DNA of 64,000 nucleotides from Hoeflea algicola (GTDB lineage Bacteria; Pseudomonadota; Alphaproteobacteria; Rhizobiales; Rhizobiaceae): positions 1,798,001 to 1,862,000 of the forward strand of contig NZ_JAOVZR010000001.1 in NCBI RefSeq assembly GCF_026619415.1, given 5' to 3'. The position numbers were made by a program, and so were the translations under genes. Below are positions 28,333 to 39,303 of this stretch, one piece after another; the first letter of the stretch is position 1, and every line of letters begins with the position of its first letter. The notes beneath the pieces are model-generated. The model saw nothing but the letters and a program-made list of their open reading frames with translations, was not told where the DNA came from and ran no database searches.

Positions 28333-29838
28333 ATGCCCGATACCTACCGCAAGCCAACGCTCGACAAGGATCTCGACAAGATTGCTGTGATGGAGGAGGC
28401 CACCGGCCTGCTCAACCGCAGCTTTGTCACGCCCGGCCTGGCGCTGGTGTTCATCTTCCTGTGCGCCGTCATCTCCGCCGTTTTCGTGACCGGCCATCCC
28501 GGCGCGGTGGTGATCGTCGCCGCGGCCACGATCGGGGCCTATATGGCGCTCAATATCGGCGCCAATGATGTTGCCAATAATGTCGGCCCGGCGGTCGGCT
28601 CGCAGGCGATGACGCTGGGCGTGGCGCTGGCGATTGCCGCCGTGTTTGAAAGCGCCGGCGCACTGATTGCCGGCGGCGACGTGGTCTCCACCATTTCCAA
28701 GGGCATCATCGATCCGGTTGCCGTTTCCGATCCCAATGTCTTCATTGCGCTGATGATGGCGGCGCTGGTCTCAGCGGCTATGTGGATCCATCTCGCCACC
28801 TGGCTCGGCGCACCGGTATCAACCACCCATTCGATCGTCGGTGGCGTGATGGGCGCGGGCATAGCTGCTGCCGGCGTCGACGCGGTCAACTGGCCGACCA
28901 TGGGCTCGATTGCCGCAAGCTGGGTGATTTCGCCATTTCTCGGCGGGATTATCGCCGCAGCGTTTCTGGCCTTCATCAAGACCGCGATCATCTACCAGGA
29001 TGACAAGATCGCCGCTGCCCGGCGCTGGGTGCCGGTGCTGATCGCCATCATGACCGGCACCTTCGCCACCTATCTGGCGCTCAAGGGCTTCAAGGCCATC
29101 ATCAAGGTTCCCCTCGGCACGGCGCTGCTGATCGGCTTCGGCGTGGCCATCCTGAGCTGGATCGTCGCCCGGCCGGTGATCGCCCGACAATCGCGCGGGC
29201 TTGAAAACCGCAACCAGTCGCTGAGAAAACTGTTCGGCCTGCCGCTGATCTTCTCCGCGGCACTGCTGTCATTTGCCCATGGCGCCAATGACGTGGCCAA
29301 CGCGGTTGGCCCGCTTGCGGCCATCGTTCATACCGCCGAAGTCGGCGAAGTTGCCTCAAAGGTGGTAATTCCGCTGTGGGTGATGGCAGTCGGCGCGGCG
29401 GGTATTTCGCTCGGCCTGCTGTTGTTCGGCCCGAAACTGATCCGCATGGTCGGCAACCAGATCACCAAGCTCAACCCGATGCGCGCCTATTGCGTGGCGT
29501 TGTCGGCGGCGATCACCGTGATTCTCGCCTCCTGGCTGGGGCTGCCGGTGAGTTCCACCCATATTGCCGTGGGCGCTGTCTTCGGGGTCGGGTTCTTCCG
29601 TGAATGGTACACCGAGAATTCCACCCGCCGGGCCGAATATGTCGCCCGCCACAGCATCAACAAGGCAGATGACGAGACCACAGCCAGCAACACTGGCCGG
29701 CCCGACGAGCAGCGCCGCCGCAAGCTGGTTCGGCGCTCGCATTTCCTGTCGATCATCGCGGCCTGGGTGGTCACCGTCCCCGCCGCCGCGGTGCTGTCGG
29801 GTGTGCTGTTCGTGATCCTGCGCTTCGCGCTGGTGTAA
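28333..29838 (+). CDS. pit: PiT family inorganic phosphate transporter
   Basis: A 501-residue inner-membrane symporter for metal-phosphate complexes. The two PiT repeats are clear: GANDVANNVGPAVGSQAMTL near residue 76 and GANDVANAVGPLAAIVHTAE near residue 317, each followed by membrane helices. WLGAPVSTTHSIVGGVMGAG and WLGLPVSSTHIAVGAVFGVG are the paired transport loops. About 30 extra residues precede the first helix, and a hydrophilic stretch (ARHSINKADDETTASNTGRP) separates the last helix. No PhoU-like accessory gene precedes it. Low-affinity uptake is the family role. Confidence 0.93.
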   Translation: MPDTYRKPTLDKDLDKIAVMEEATGLLNRSFVTPGLALVFIFLCAVISAVFVTGHPGAVVIVAAATIGAYMALNIGANDVANNVGPAVGSQAMTLGVALAIAAVFESAGALIAGGDVVSTISKGIIDPVAVSDPNVFIALMMAALVSAAMWIHLATWLGAPVSTTHSIVGGVMGAGIAAAGVDAVNWPTMGSIAASWVISPFLGGIIAAAFLAFIKTAIIYQDDKIAAARRWVPVLIAIMTGTFATYLALKGFKAIIKVPLGTALLIGFGVAILSWIVARPVIARQSRGLENRNQSLRKLFGLPLIFSAALLSFAHGANDVANAVGPLAAIVHTAEVGEVASKVVIPLWVMAVGAAGISLGLLLFGPKLIRMVGNQITKLNPMRAYCVALSAAITVILASWLGLPVSSTHIAVGAVFGVGFFREWYTENSTRRAEYVARHSINKADDETTASNTGRPDEQRRRKLVRRSHFLSIIAAWVVTVPAAAVLSGVLFVILRFALV

Positions 29839-29924
29839 GCGGAACGGCTCAGAGAAGATTGGCCCGCCAAACCATCAGGCGGTCGTTCCTCTGGCCAGGG
29901 GCCAACCAGTCAAAAGGCTCATAT

Positions 29925-30611
29925 CTAGCCGCCGCGCCGCCACATGGTGACCGGGGTTCCATCTGCCAGGTTGCCGGAGAAATAGTTGATGCCGTCGCGC
30001 TTCAATTCGGCCACCGGCTGACCATTGCGGCTTTCAATCGCCAGAGTGGCATCGTAGCCGGTGAAACTGTAGCCAAGCGCAAATCGTCCGACATTGGCGA
30101 GGTGCGGGTTCGCGCAGGACAGATTGTTCATGTTGCCGCCCTTGGCATCCTTCAGCTTGTAGCCGCTGCGGCTGCCGAACCCTTGGGCGATGACACCTGC
30201 GCCGGTGCGGATCTGAATCTCGCAGCCGCAACCGGAGGATCCGTCGGTGGCCATCCACTTGCCACCCAGGTCCTGCTCGGTGCGGACAACCTGGCTTGCC
30301 ACGGTGGCGCCGATGATGCCGCCGCCGATCATGTTGCCGAGCACATTGCGCCCGACATTGCGCGCCAGGTTCTTGCCAACCGCATTTTTCGCAAAATCAG
30401 CCCCCTTTGCAGGCTTTGGCGGTGGCCCGCTTTGCAGGGCGATCGCACACATCGCCGGATTGGCAGGCGTCGCGGCAAAGGCGTTGGCAGTCGAGGCCGC
30501 CGTATCGAAGGTTTCCGGCTTGGCAGCTTCCGACTTGGCCGCGGGGGAAGGCGTTTGGCAGGCCGAAAGCAGAACGGCAAGGCCGATCAGGCCGGTGGTT
30601 TGAATTTTCAT
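29925..30611 (-). CDS. Lipoprotein with AprI/Inh-like C-terminal domain
   Basis: A 228-residue lipoprotein: MKIQTTGLIGLAVLLSAC with lipobox LSAC. Residues about 80-110 are Gly/Asn-rich (NLARNVGRNVLGNMIGGGIIG), a glycine-zipper-like stretch able to insert into or lie on membrane. The last 115 residues (GGKWMATDGSSGCGCEIQIR to the GNLADGTPVTMWRRGG end) resemble the eight-stranded beta barrel of AprI/Inh metalloprotease inhibitors, ending in the usual G..V.L/M.R pattern. No serralysin protease is in the window, and many such domains in rhizobia are outer-membrane proteins of other function. The second of two ATGs is taken, eight bases after GGGGA. Confidence 0.6.
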   Translation of the reverse strand: MKIQTTGLIGLAVLLSACQTPSPAAKSEAAKPETFDTAASTANAFAATPANPAMCAIALQSGPPPKPAKGADFAKNAVGKNLARNVGRNVLGNMIGGGIIGATVASQVVRTEQDLGGKWMATDGSSGCGCEIQIRTGAGVIAQGFGSRSGYKLKDAKGGNMNNLSCANPHLANVGRFALGYSFTGYDATLAIESRNGQPVAELKRDGINYFSGNLADGTPVTMWRRGG

Positions 30612-30749
30612 GTGCATTCCCCAATGTCTATTGCCATCCAGGGAGATGCATCGCTTCGCCGGATCTTGCCCGAGCCGAAAATTGCGCCCCATCCCTGGAA
30701 ATCATCCAATGTCTGATGATGGTCCCGGCATGAGTAAGCAGCCCGACAC

Positions 30750-30786
30750 CGCCGCATTCAATCACCTGAACGGGTGATTTGCGGCG
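30750..30786. repeat. Two-part inverted repeat between divergent genes
   Basis: CGCCGCA (30750-30756) pairs with TGCGGCG (30780-30786), and inside it ATCACC pairs with GGTGAT around a short loop. It lies in the 380-base gap between the Inh-like lipoprotein and the diguanylate cyclase; the rest of that gap shows no gene. It could be an mRNA leader hairpin or a dyad operator. Confidence 0.4.
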
Positions 30787-30992
30787 CTGTTTCTCGGTTG
30801 GATCTCGCAAGGCGAAACAATACCGCCAGGTGCACGCACGCGGACCGGCCAAAGCGTGTGTACGCTGGCAGTTGCTGCTGATCATCGCCACCTGGTCCTC
30901 GCCATCCCCGTCGCCGCGGCGTTTTATTGCTGCGGCAAAGCGCCATCGGCAAGAAAGCCATTCTTTACAACCGGATGCTACGTTCCGCGACA

Positions 30993-32306
30993 ATGAAGAA
31001 CACTAGGCAAACAGATCACCGGGCACTCAGCCAGCGCATCTATAATGATGCGCTTAAAACAGCGATGACTGATCGCGTCATGCTTCCTGACCGGGTGCTG
31101 ACGCAGGATAGCTCCTTGCCCGATGCATCGCCTGCGCTCAGCGCTCTCTACGACAGTTATTCCTGGGCGGCGCATTCGCTCAAGGCGCGCGCCTGGCTGC
31201 AGGCGGCTTTCGTCTTCAACTTTCTCCTGATGTCTTTCGACTACCTTGTCAGCCCCTCACTGTTGATGGCGACGCTGGCCATCCGCGGATTCATTGTCTC
31301 CACCATTCTGCTAGGTCTCTACTTGCTCTGGGGACGGCAGCGGGCAAGTTGGGTCCAGGGTGCGACATTGGTCGTGGTCTCGGCGACCATCATGATTGGG
31401 TCCGGTGCGCTGGGGGCGTTGGGCGGGGTCTCGCTGTTTGAACGCTATCTCACGGGGGCGCTGTTTACGGTGGCCACCGCAATCCTGTTCTTTCCTATCG
31501 AGTTTCGCTGGACGGTCGCCGGGGTTGTCGCGGCAATCATTCTCCATGCCGGCATGCTCATGACCGGTCCGGTCCCCGATCCTTGGCTGGCGCTGAGCAC
31601 CAGTCTTTTTTACAGCGGTGTGATCGTTGCTTTCGCCTCGACCCGAAAGGCAACACTGAGAAGCCAGTGGAAAAGCTTCAAATCGAAAATCCGGGAACTG
31701 CGCGACCAAGAGGCACTGGCGAGCCTCAATGCCGAATTGCAGGTGATCGCCAATCTCGACCCATTAACCGGAATTCAGAACCGGCGTTCAACCCAGGAAG
31801 ATATCGATCGGATCTGGAGCGACCCCTCCTATGCCAAACGGGCTATCGCCTTCCTAATGCTCGACATCGATAATTTCAAACAGCTCAATGATACTCTCGG
31901 CCACGCCGCCGGTGACGACTGCATTAAGGGGGTGGCCAACAAGATCAGCGTCGCCCTGCGCGACGGCGACATAGTCTCGCGCTACGGCGGCGAGGAATTC
32001 CTCGTGGTGCTGCCCCGCACCTCCGCAAGCGATGCTTTCGCGGTAGCCGAGCGGATTCGCAAATCCGTTGAATCGTTCCGGTTAAAGACCTCGGGAGACA
32101 CCCCGGCAAGCCGGGTGACCATCAGCATCGGTTTGGCCCTGTGGGAGGGTGACCAGACACCCGAAATGCTGATCAATCGTGCCGACGAGGCGCTCTACGA
32201 TGCCAAGCGCAACGGCAGGAACCAAACGGTGATCGCTCAGCATCCGCAGGATATCAGTGCCCACTCCACACAGATTCAGAGCCTCAAGACGCAGGATGTT
32301 GCCTAG
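30993..32306 (+). CDS. Membrane-bound GGDEF diguanylate cyclase
   Basis: A 437-residue protein that should make cyclic di-GMP from two GTP. Residues about 65-225 hold five or six membrane helices with short loops, a sensor of MASE-like type but not one I can name. A short coiled linker (KSKIRELRDQEALASLNAEL) leads to the GGDEF domain, with LDPLTGIQNRRS, the metal site FLMLDIDNFKQLND and the intact active loop YGGEEF (G332-F336). No RxxD product-inhibition motif was noted. The start is uncertain: ATG 30993 is used, but ATG 30975 or a TTG at 30927 are possible and no ribosome site decides. Monocistronic. Confidence 0.85.
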   Translation: MKNTRQTDHRALSQRIYNDALKTAMTDRVMLPDRVLTQDSSLPDASPALSALYDSYSWAAHSLKARAWLQAAFVFNFLLMSFDYLVSPSLLMATLAIRGFIVSTILLGLYLLWGRQRASWVQGATLVVVSATIMIGSGALGALGGVSLFERYLTGALFTVATAILFFPIEFRWTVAGVVAAIILHAGMLMTGPVPDPWLALSTSLFYSGVIVAFASTRKATLRSQWKSFKSKIRELRDQEALASLNAELQVIANLDPLTGIQNRRSTQEDIDRIWSDPSYAKRAIAFLMLDIDNFKQLNDTLGHAAGDDCIKGVANKISVALRDGDIVSRYGGEEFLVVLPRTSASDAFAVAERIRKSVESFRLKTSGDTPASRVTISIGLALWEGDQTPEMLINRADEALYDAKRNGRNQTVIAQHPQDISAHSTQIQSLKTQDVA

Positions 32307-32369
32307 GCTGAATGTCGATTATGCCTAAGGCAGGTCGCGTCACCCCGATCAGGTTTGATGTAACCTGTG

Positions 32370-34502
<2,133 letters not shown>

Positions 34503-34629
34503 TTAGAGAAATCCGGGCAAATGAAAAGGCCTCTATCGGGCGCGTGAACATCAATCAGCAATTAGGATTTGCAGTGTAGGCTGATGCGGCATGCGGGTCT
34601 TGGCGCCGCGATGAAGGAATGACGGACAG

Positions 34630-35265
34630 ATGATCGTCGGCACACAATTTTTCACCGCTCCCAGGGTGACCACGGAGCGGGCGATCCTCACCAACGCATC
34701 GGCAGCGGTGACGCCCGAATCCGTTGAAGCCGGTGATGAGGCTTTAGACTCGCTGGCGCTGCTCGACAATTTCGTCGAATCGGCAGCGCTCGGCCGCAAG
34801 GCTTTTGCAGAGGACCGGCTCAAGCACCTCAAGGAGCAGATGAACACGCTGTCGCTGTTCAATCTCGCCCCGGGTTTTCTTGCCGGCCACACAGCGCGGA
34901 TGGCCAAGGAGCTTGAATCCGCGGCCTCCGATTTTGCCTCCGCGTTCAAGACGCTGGCCGGGCTGGAGCAACCCGCCAATCCGGGCACAGCCACGGACGG
35001 TTCCGTGCCCACGGCCTATCTCGAGGTGATGGACGATGACGCTCCCCTCACCGCCAGAATGAGCCCCGAAGACGCGGAAACAGCCGCAAGCTTCATGAAC
35101 ACCGCCTATCAACTCCGGGGCGTGGTTGAATTGATCTCGGATGATGCCCGGGACAGCGCCAATATGCGGCGGAGCGCGGACAGCGCCCGCAATACCACCG
35201 ACCACGTCATGACCATCATGGCGCGGCTCGAAGGGCCATCGGTTTTCAACAAGACTTTCTGGTAG
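34630..35265 (+). CDS. Hypothetical protein between recN and ligA
   Basis: A 211-residue soluble protein, MIVGTQFFTAPRVTTERAIL at the start, with no signal peptide. It is mostly helical and acidic: a first helical half (VESAALGRKAFAEDRLKHLKEQ), an acidic Pro/Gly loop near residue 115-135, and a second helical half (EDAETAASFMNTAYQLRGVV). High GC at third codon positions and an intact frame argue that it is real, and the antisense frames here are less convincing. I do not recognise a family. ATG 34630 has GGACAG upstream. It sits alone on the plus strand amid minus-strand genes. Confidence 0.6.
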   Translation: MIVGTQFFTAPRVTTERAILTNASAAVTPESVEAGDEALDSLALLDNFVESAALGRKAFAEDRLKHLKEQMNTLSLFNLAPGFLAGHTARMAKELESAASDFASAFKTLAGLEQPANPGTATDGSVPTAYLEVMDDDAPLTARMSPEDAETAASFMNTAYQLRGVVELISDDARDSANMRRSADSARNTTDHVMTIMARLEGPSVFNKTFW

Positions 35266-35319
35266 GCAAATCAACAGCCACGCATGCCGGATCCCTGCCC
35301 CGTACCGGGCCAGACCTCC

Positions 35320-36993
35320 TCAGTCCGCCACATCCAGTAGCCGTGCGGCTGCGGCACGCGCTTCGGCGGTAACGTGCTCGCCGGCCAGCATCCGGGCGAT
35401 TTCCTCGCACCGGTCATCGAGCCCCATGCTGCGCACCCGGGTGGTCACGGTTGTCGAACCTTCCTCGGATGGCCCCTTGGCAATCAGCAAATGCGTCGCA
35501 GCCCGCGCCGCTACCTGCGGTGCATGGGTGACCGAAAGCACCTGAACGCCATCAGCCAGCCGCTTGAGCCGCTTGCCGATGGCATCGGCCACCGCTCCGC
35601 CCACGCCGGTGTCGATCTCGTCAAAAACCAACGTCGGTGCCGAACCGCGATCGGCCAGCGCCACTTTCAGCGCCAGCAGGAACCGCGAAAGTTCGCCGCC
35701 TGAGGCCACCTTCATGATCGGGCCGGGCCGCGAGCCGGGGTTGGTGCGCACATGGAAAGCCACGGAATCGATTCCCGTCGGTCCGGCATTGGCAGCATCA
35801 CTGCTGATCTCGACAATGAATTCGGCCCGCTCCAGCTTCAGCGCCGGCAACTCGGCCATCACCGCAGCAGTCAGCGCAGCACCCGCCGTGTGGCGGCGTT
35901 CCGACAAGACTTTGGCCGACTGCAGGAACGCGGCCTCGGTCTGCCCCACCCGGGCTTCAAGCGCCGACAGCCGTTCTTCACCGGCATCGAGATCAGCCAG
36001 ATCGGCCATCATCCGCGCCGCCAATTCGGCCAGCGAATCCACGGGCACATTGTATTTGCGCGCAGCCGCCCTCAATGCAAACAGCCGCTCCTCGGTCTCT
36101 TCCAACTCGCGCGGGTTGAAATCCGCCGCCCGCTGCGCCGCCTCGACGGCGGTCTGGGCTTCAGCCAGCGCATTGAGCGCGACATCCAGCGCCGCCACCG
36201 TGTCGTTGAGAAGTTCCGGCGCCTGTTCGGCCTTGCGCTCAAGCCGCCGGAGCAAGCCACTGATCACCGGGATCGGCGACGCCTGGCCGCTGAGCACCTC
36301 ATCAGCCTCGTTGATGTCACTGGCCATCTTCTCGGCCTTCATCATCCGCGAACGGCTTTCGGCGAGTTGTTCCTCTTCGCCTTCCACCGGCACCAGCTTT
36401 TCCAGCTCGTCGACCGATGAGCGCAGCCAGTCGGCCTCGCGCCGCGCCGCCTCGACCCGCGCCCGGTGGGCTTTAAGCGCCCGTTCCGCTTCGCGCCAGC
36501 TCTCATGCAGCGCACCGACTTCGGCCGCGCGCTCACTCAGGCCGCCAAAGGCATCAAGCAGCGCCCGGTGGGCATCCATGTCGATCAGGGCGCGGTCGTC
36601 ATGCTGGCCGTGAATTTCCACCAGCCGTTGCCCGGCTTCGCGCATCAGCGCCACGCTGGCTGGCTGATCGTTGATGAACACCCGCGTGCGGCCATCGCCC
36701 GATTGCACCCGGCGAAACACCAGATCACCGTCATCATCAATGCCGTTGTCGCGCAAAAGCAGCCGCGCCGGATGATCCGCGCCAACATCGAACACGGCGG
36801 TAACCTGGCCCTTGTCGGCGCCATGGCGCACAAGCGAACCATCGCCGCGGCCACCGAGCGCCAGTGACAGGCTGTCAAGCAATATGGATTTGCCGGCCCC
36901 GGTCTCACCGGTGAGGACCGAGAGCCCGGCGTCAAACTCGAGATCAAGCTTCTCGATCAGGACTATATCGCGGATCGACAGCTGTACCAGCAT
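35320..36993 (-). CDS. recN: DNA repair protein RecN
   Basis: RecN is an SMC-like ATPase that tethers DNA ends during double-strand break repair. The 557-residue protein has the N-terminal Walker A LTGETGAGKSILLDSLSLAL, a long central coiled coil (about 150-370, rich in Ala/Glu/Arg heptads), then the signature VASGGELSRFLLALKVALAD and Walker B TLVFDEIDTGVGG, ending with the QVLSVTHAPQVAARA loop. It follows bamD at 11 bases on the same strand and probably has no promoter of its own. No SOS box is visible just upstream. Confidence 0.96.
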   Translation of the reverse strand: MLVQLSIRDIVLIEKLDLEFDAGLSVLTGETGAGKSILLDSLSLALGGRGDGSLVRHGADKGQVTAVFDVGADHPARLLLRDNGIDDDGDLVFRRVQSGDGRTRVFINDQPASVALMREAGQRLVEIHGQHDDRALIDMDAHRALLDAFGGLSERAAEVGALHESWREAERALKAHRARVEAARREADWLRSSVDELEKLVPVEGEEEQLAESRSRMMKAEKMASDINEADEVLSGQASPIPVISGLLRRLERKAEQAPELLNDTVAALDVALNALAEAQTAVEAAQRAADFNPRELEETEERLFALRAAARKYNVPVDSLAELAARMMADLADLDAGEERLSALEARVGQTEAAFLQSAKVLSERRHTAGAALTAAVMAELPALKLERAEFIVEISSDAANAGPTGIDSVAFHVRTNPGSRPGPIMKVASGGELSRFLLALKVALADRGSAPTLVFDEIDTGVGGAVADAIGKRLKRLADGVQVLSVTHAPQVAARAATHLLIAKGPSEEGSTTVTTRVRSMGLDDRCEEIARMLAGEHVTAEARAAAARLLDVAD

Positions 36994-37004
36994 CGCGCCC
37001 TGCT

Positions 37005-37871
37005 TCAGGCGCCGACGAGGCGGGACCCGGCGCGCGAAATCCAGGAGCCCTTGTTCTCGCGCGGCTCAAGACCGCCCGTGCGCAGGAGCTTGTAGGAATC
37101 GGCATACCACTGGCTGTCGGGATAGTTGTGGCCAAGCACGGCCGCAGCTGTCTGCGCCTCGCTTTCGAGCCCCATCGCGTAATAGGTCTCGACCAGCCGC
37201 GCCAGCGCCTCCTCGATCTGTCTGGTGTTGGGATACTGCTCGACCACCAGCCGGAACCGGTTGGCGGCGGCAACATATTCCTTGCGCTCGAGATAGTAGC
37301 GACCGACCTGCATTTCCTTGCCGGCGAGCTGATCTCGCGCATAGCGCAGCTTGGCCTGGCTGTCCTCGACATATTCGGACTCTGGATAGCGCTCGATTAC
37401 CTCGGTAAAGGCTGCGATGGCGCGCGCCGAGGTGCGCTGGTCGCGTGTCACCTCAGGGATCTGCCGATAGTAAGCCAACCCGACGATGTACTGCGCGTAA
37501 GCCGCATCCTCGTCATTGGGGTACAAGCTGAGATAACGCGAGGCGGTATTGATCGCTTCGGAATATTGCCCCTGGCGGTAATTGGTGAAAGCGCTCATCA
37601 CCATCGCCTTGCGCGCATACTCGGAATAGGGATGCTGCTTGTCGACCGCCTCGAACTTGCGGCTCGCTTCGGTCAGCTCGCCGGCTTCCAGATTAGCAAG
37701 TCCCTGATTGTAGAGCACGTCGGCCGGTTCGATAGATTGTGCATAGGCGGTAATGTCGATGTCCGGATCGGACTGACACGCGCTGACAAACGACGAAACG
37801 CCGGCCAATCCGGCGACCATGAGCGCAACTCGAATTGCGCGCCCGCGCCTACCCTTGCCCGAAGTATCCAT
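37005..37871 (-). CDS. bamD: Outer-membrane assembly lipoprotein BamD
   Basis: A 288-residue lipoprotein of the BAM complex that inserts outer-membrane proteins. The start [20 protein letters not shown] leads to a lipobox (FVSAC), and the mature chain holds five TPR-like repeats: [60 protein letters not shown], and later [24 protein letters not shown] lies nine bases before the chosen ATG. A much longer open frame extends upstream into the lpxC-bamD gap but adds non-family sequence. It sits between lpxC and recN, an order usual in rhizobia. Confidence 0.95.
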   Translation of the reverse strand: MDTSGKGRRGRAIRVALMVAGLAGVSSFVSACQSDPDIDITAYAQSIEPADVLYNQGLANLEAGELTEASRKFEAVDKQHPYSEYARKAMVMSAFTNYRQGQYSEAINTASRYLSLYPNDEDAAYAQYIVGLAYYRQIPEVTRDQRTSARAIAAFTEVIERYPESEYVEDSQAKLRYARDQLAGKEMQVGRYYLERKEYVAAANRFRLVVEQYPNTRQIEEALARLVETYYAMGLESEAQTAAAVLGHNYPDSQWYADSYKLLRTGGLEPRENKGSWISRAGSRLVGA

Positions 37872-37966
37872 TCTGCAAAACCTCTCAACAGCCGCGGATG
37901 CAATCCATCCGCAGAACCAGACCCGCGTTTCTATCCGGAAATGACCGAACTTCGCAACGTCATGAA

Positions 37967-37998
37967 GACGCTTTGCCGCATTTTTGTGGCAAAGCGTC
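37967..37998. repeat. Perfect 11-bp inverted repeat between lpxC and bamD
   Basis: GACGCTTTGCC (37967-37977) and GGCAAAGCGTC (37988-37998) pair exactly across a 10-base loop rich in T; GAAG/CTTC extends the stem with a bulge. It sits in the 184-base gap downstream of lpxC and upstream of bamD, both on the minus strand. No T run follows on the minus strand, so it may be an RNA-processing or attenuation hairpin as readily as a terminator. Confidence 0.5.
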
Positions 37999-38055
37999 CC
38001 TTCAAAAACAGCAGTATAGGCAAGAAAGCAGTGATATGCAGCAGCAATCGGCTGG

Positions 38056-39009
38056 TCAGAGCGCCCACGGCGCGAACGCCGCAGCGTTGACAGCCACCAG
38101 TTCGCCGTGACGAACGGTATCGCGACGTGCCGGCGCTTCGACGACTTCATAGGCCGTCTGGTCGGCCAGAAGTGCCCGCAGCGCCATCGCATTGAGCTTG
38201 TGACCACCGCGGTAGCTGCGATAGCAGCCGATGAATTGCGCACCGGCCAGAGCCAGGTCGCCCACGGCATCCAGCGTCTTGTGGCGGGCGAATTCATCAC
38301 GGAACCGAAGCCCCTCGACATTGATCACCTTGTCGTCGTCGCCGATCACCACCGAGTTTTCCAGCGACGACCCCAGCGCGTGGCCCGAAGCCCACAGCCG
38401 CTCGACATCGCGCATGAAGCCGAAAGTACGGGCACGGGCCAGCTCGCGGCGGAACGTGTCGGCGGTAACTTCGCCCTTCCAGGACTGGCGGCCGATCAGC
38501 GGCGATTCAAAATCTATGTCGATTTCGAACCGGGTGCCGTTGTGCTGCGAGAACTCGGCCCAGGAACCGCCCATCTCGATGCGAACCGGCTTGATGACAC
38601 GGATGTAGCGGCGCTTGACCGGATGGTTGATCAGGCCTGCATTGTCGAATGCCTCGATGAACACCGCGGCACTGCCATCCATGATCGGCACTTCGCTGCC
38701 GTCAATGTCGATGCTGATATTGTCGACGCTGAGCGCATAGAGAGCTGCCATCAGATGCTCGACTGTCGCAACCGAACGGTCGGGCGCCTTGCCGAGCAGG
38801 GTGCACAGATCGGTCGAGCCAACCTGCGAGGACACAGCGCGAACGCTGATCACATCACCACATGGCAAATGTCGATTGAAAACAATTCCGGTGTCAGGAT
38901 CGGCCGGGTGGAAGGTGATAGAGACATTCTCACCCGAGTGCACGCCAATGCCCGACAGGGAGATAGACCGCGAAATCGTGGTCTGAAAGCCTACTACATC
39001 GCTACCCAT
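38056..39009 (-). CDS. lpxC: UDP-3-O-acyl-N-acetylglucosamine deacetylase LpxC
   Basis: LpxC is the zinc enzyme that commits UDP-acyl-GlcNAc to lipid A synthesis. The 317-residue protein shows the first zinc His in [15 protein letters not shown], the second zinc ligands and catalytic His region in [15 protein letters not shown], and [15 protein letters not shown], plus the N-terminal [15 protein letters not shown]. Length is typical. It follows ftsZ, the common place in alpha- and gammaproteobacteria. A hairpin after ftsZ and a 290-base AT-richer gap upstream suggest its own promoter. Confidence 0.97.
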   Translation of the reverse strand: MGSDVVGFQTTISRSISLSGIGVHSGENVSITFHPADPDTGIVFNRHLPCGDVISVRAVSSQVGSTDLCTLLGKAPDRSVATVEHLMAALYALSVDNISIDIDGSEVPIMDGSAAVFIEAFDNAGLINHPVKRRYIRVIKPVRIEMGGSWAEFSQHNGTRFEIDIDFESPLIGRQSWKGEVTADTFRRELARARTFGFMRDVERLWASGHALGSSLENSVVIGDDDKVINVEGLRFRDEFARHKTLDAVGDLALAGAQFIGCYRSYRGGHKLNAMALRALLADQTAYEVVEAPARRDTVRHGELVAVNAAAFAPWAL

Positions 39010-39247
39010 AAGGTCCGCCGTTTCCCGCTTGATTGGTCATGGCCTCCCAAAGGCCATGCCGTCCCCAGTCTGTTGAAGCGATTCCACACATCCCCCCGCG
39101 TGGTCGATCGCTCCATTCCCTAATTCATGGGCTGCAAGATAAGGCCGCGACTCCGAGTTTCCAAATCACGCTTTTTATCGTTCTGTTACGATACAGTAAC
39201 ATAACGCGGCTTGAAAAACCCATTCGTTAACAATGAGTTAACAAATG

Positions 39248-39275
39248 CGCATGGCAGCCTCACGACTGCCATGCG
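39248..39275 (-). terminator. Hairpin downstream of ftsZ
   Basis: CGCATGGCAG and CTGCCATGCG pair perfectly (10 bp) around an 8-base loop, 29 bases beyond the ftsZ stop. On the minus strand the stem is followed by CATTTGTTAAC, a weak T tract. It likely ends most dcw transcripts before lpxC. Confidence 0.6.
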
Positions 39276-39303
39276 ATTTATCTTACAGTTTGTTACAATC
39301 CCG

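Noticed and set aside
37872..38321. N-terminal extension of bamD by about 150 codons
   Set aside because: The extra sequence overlaps the lpxC end and precedes a normal lipoprotein signal peptide that has its own ribosome site.
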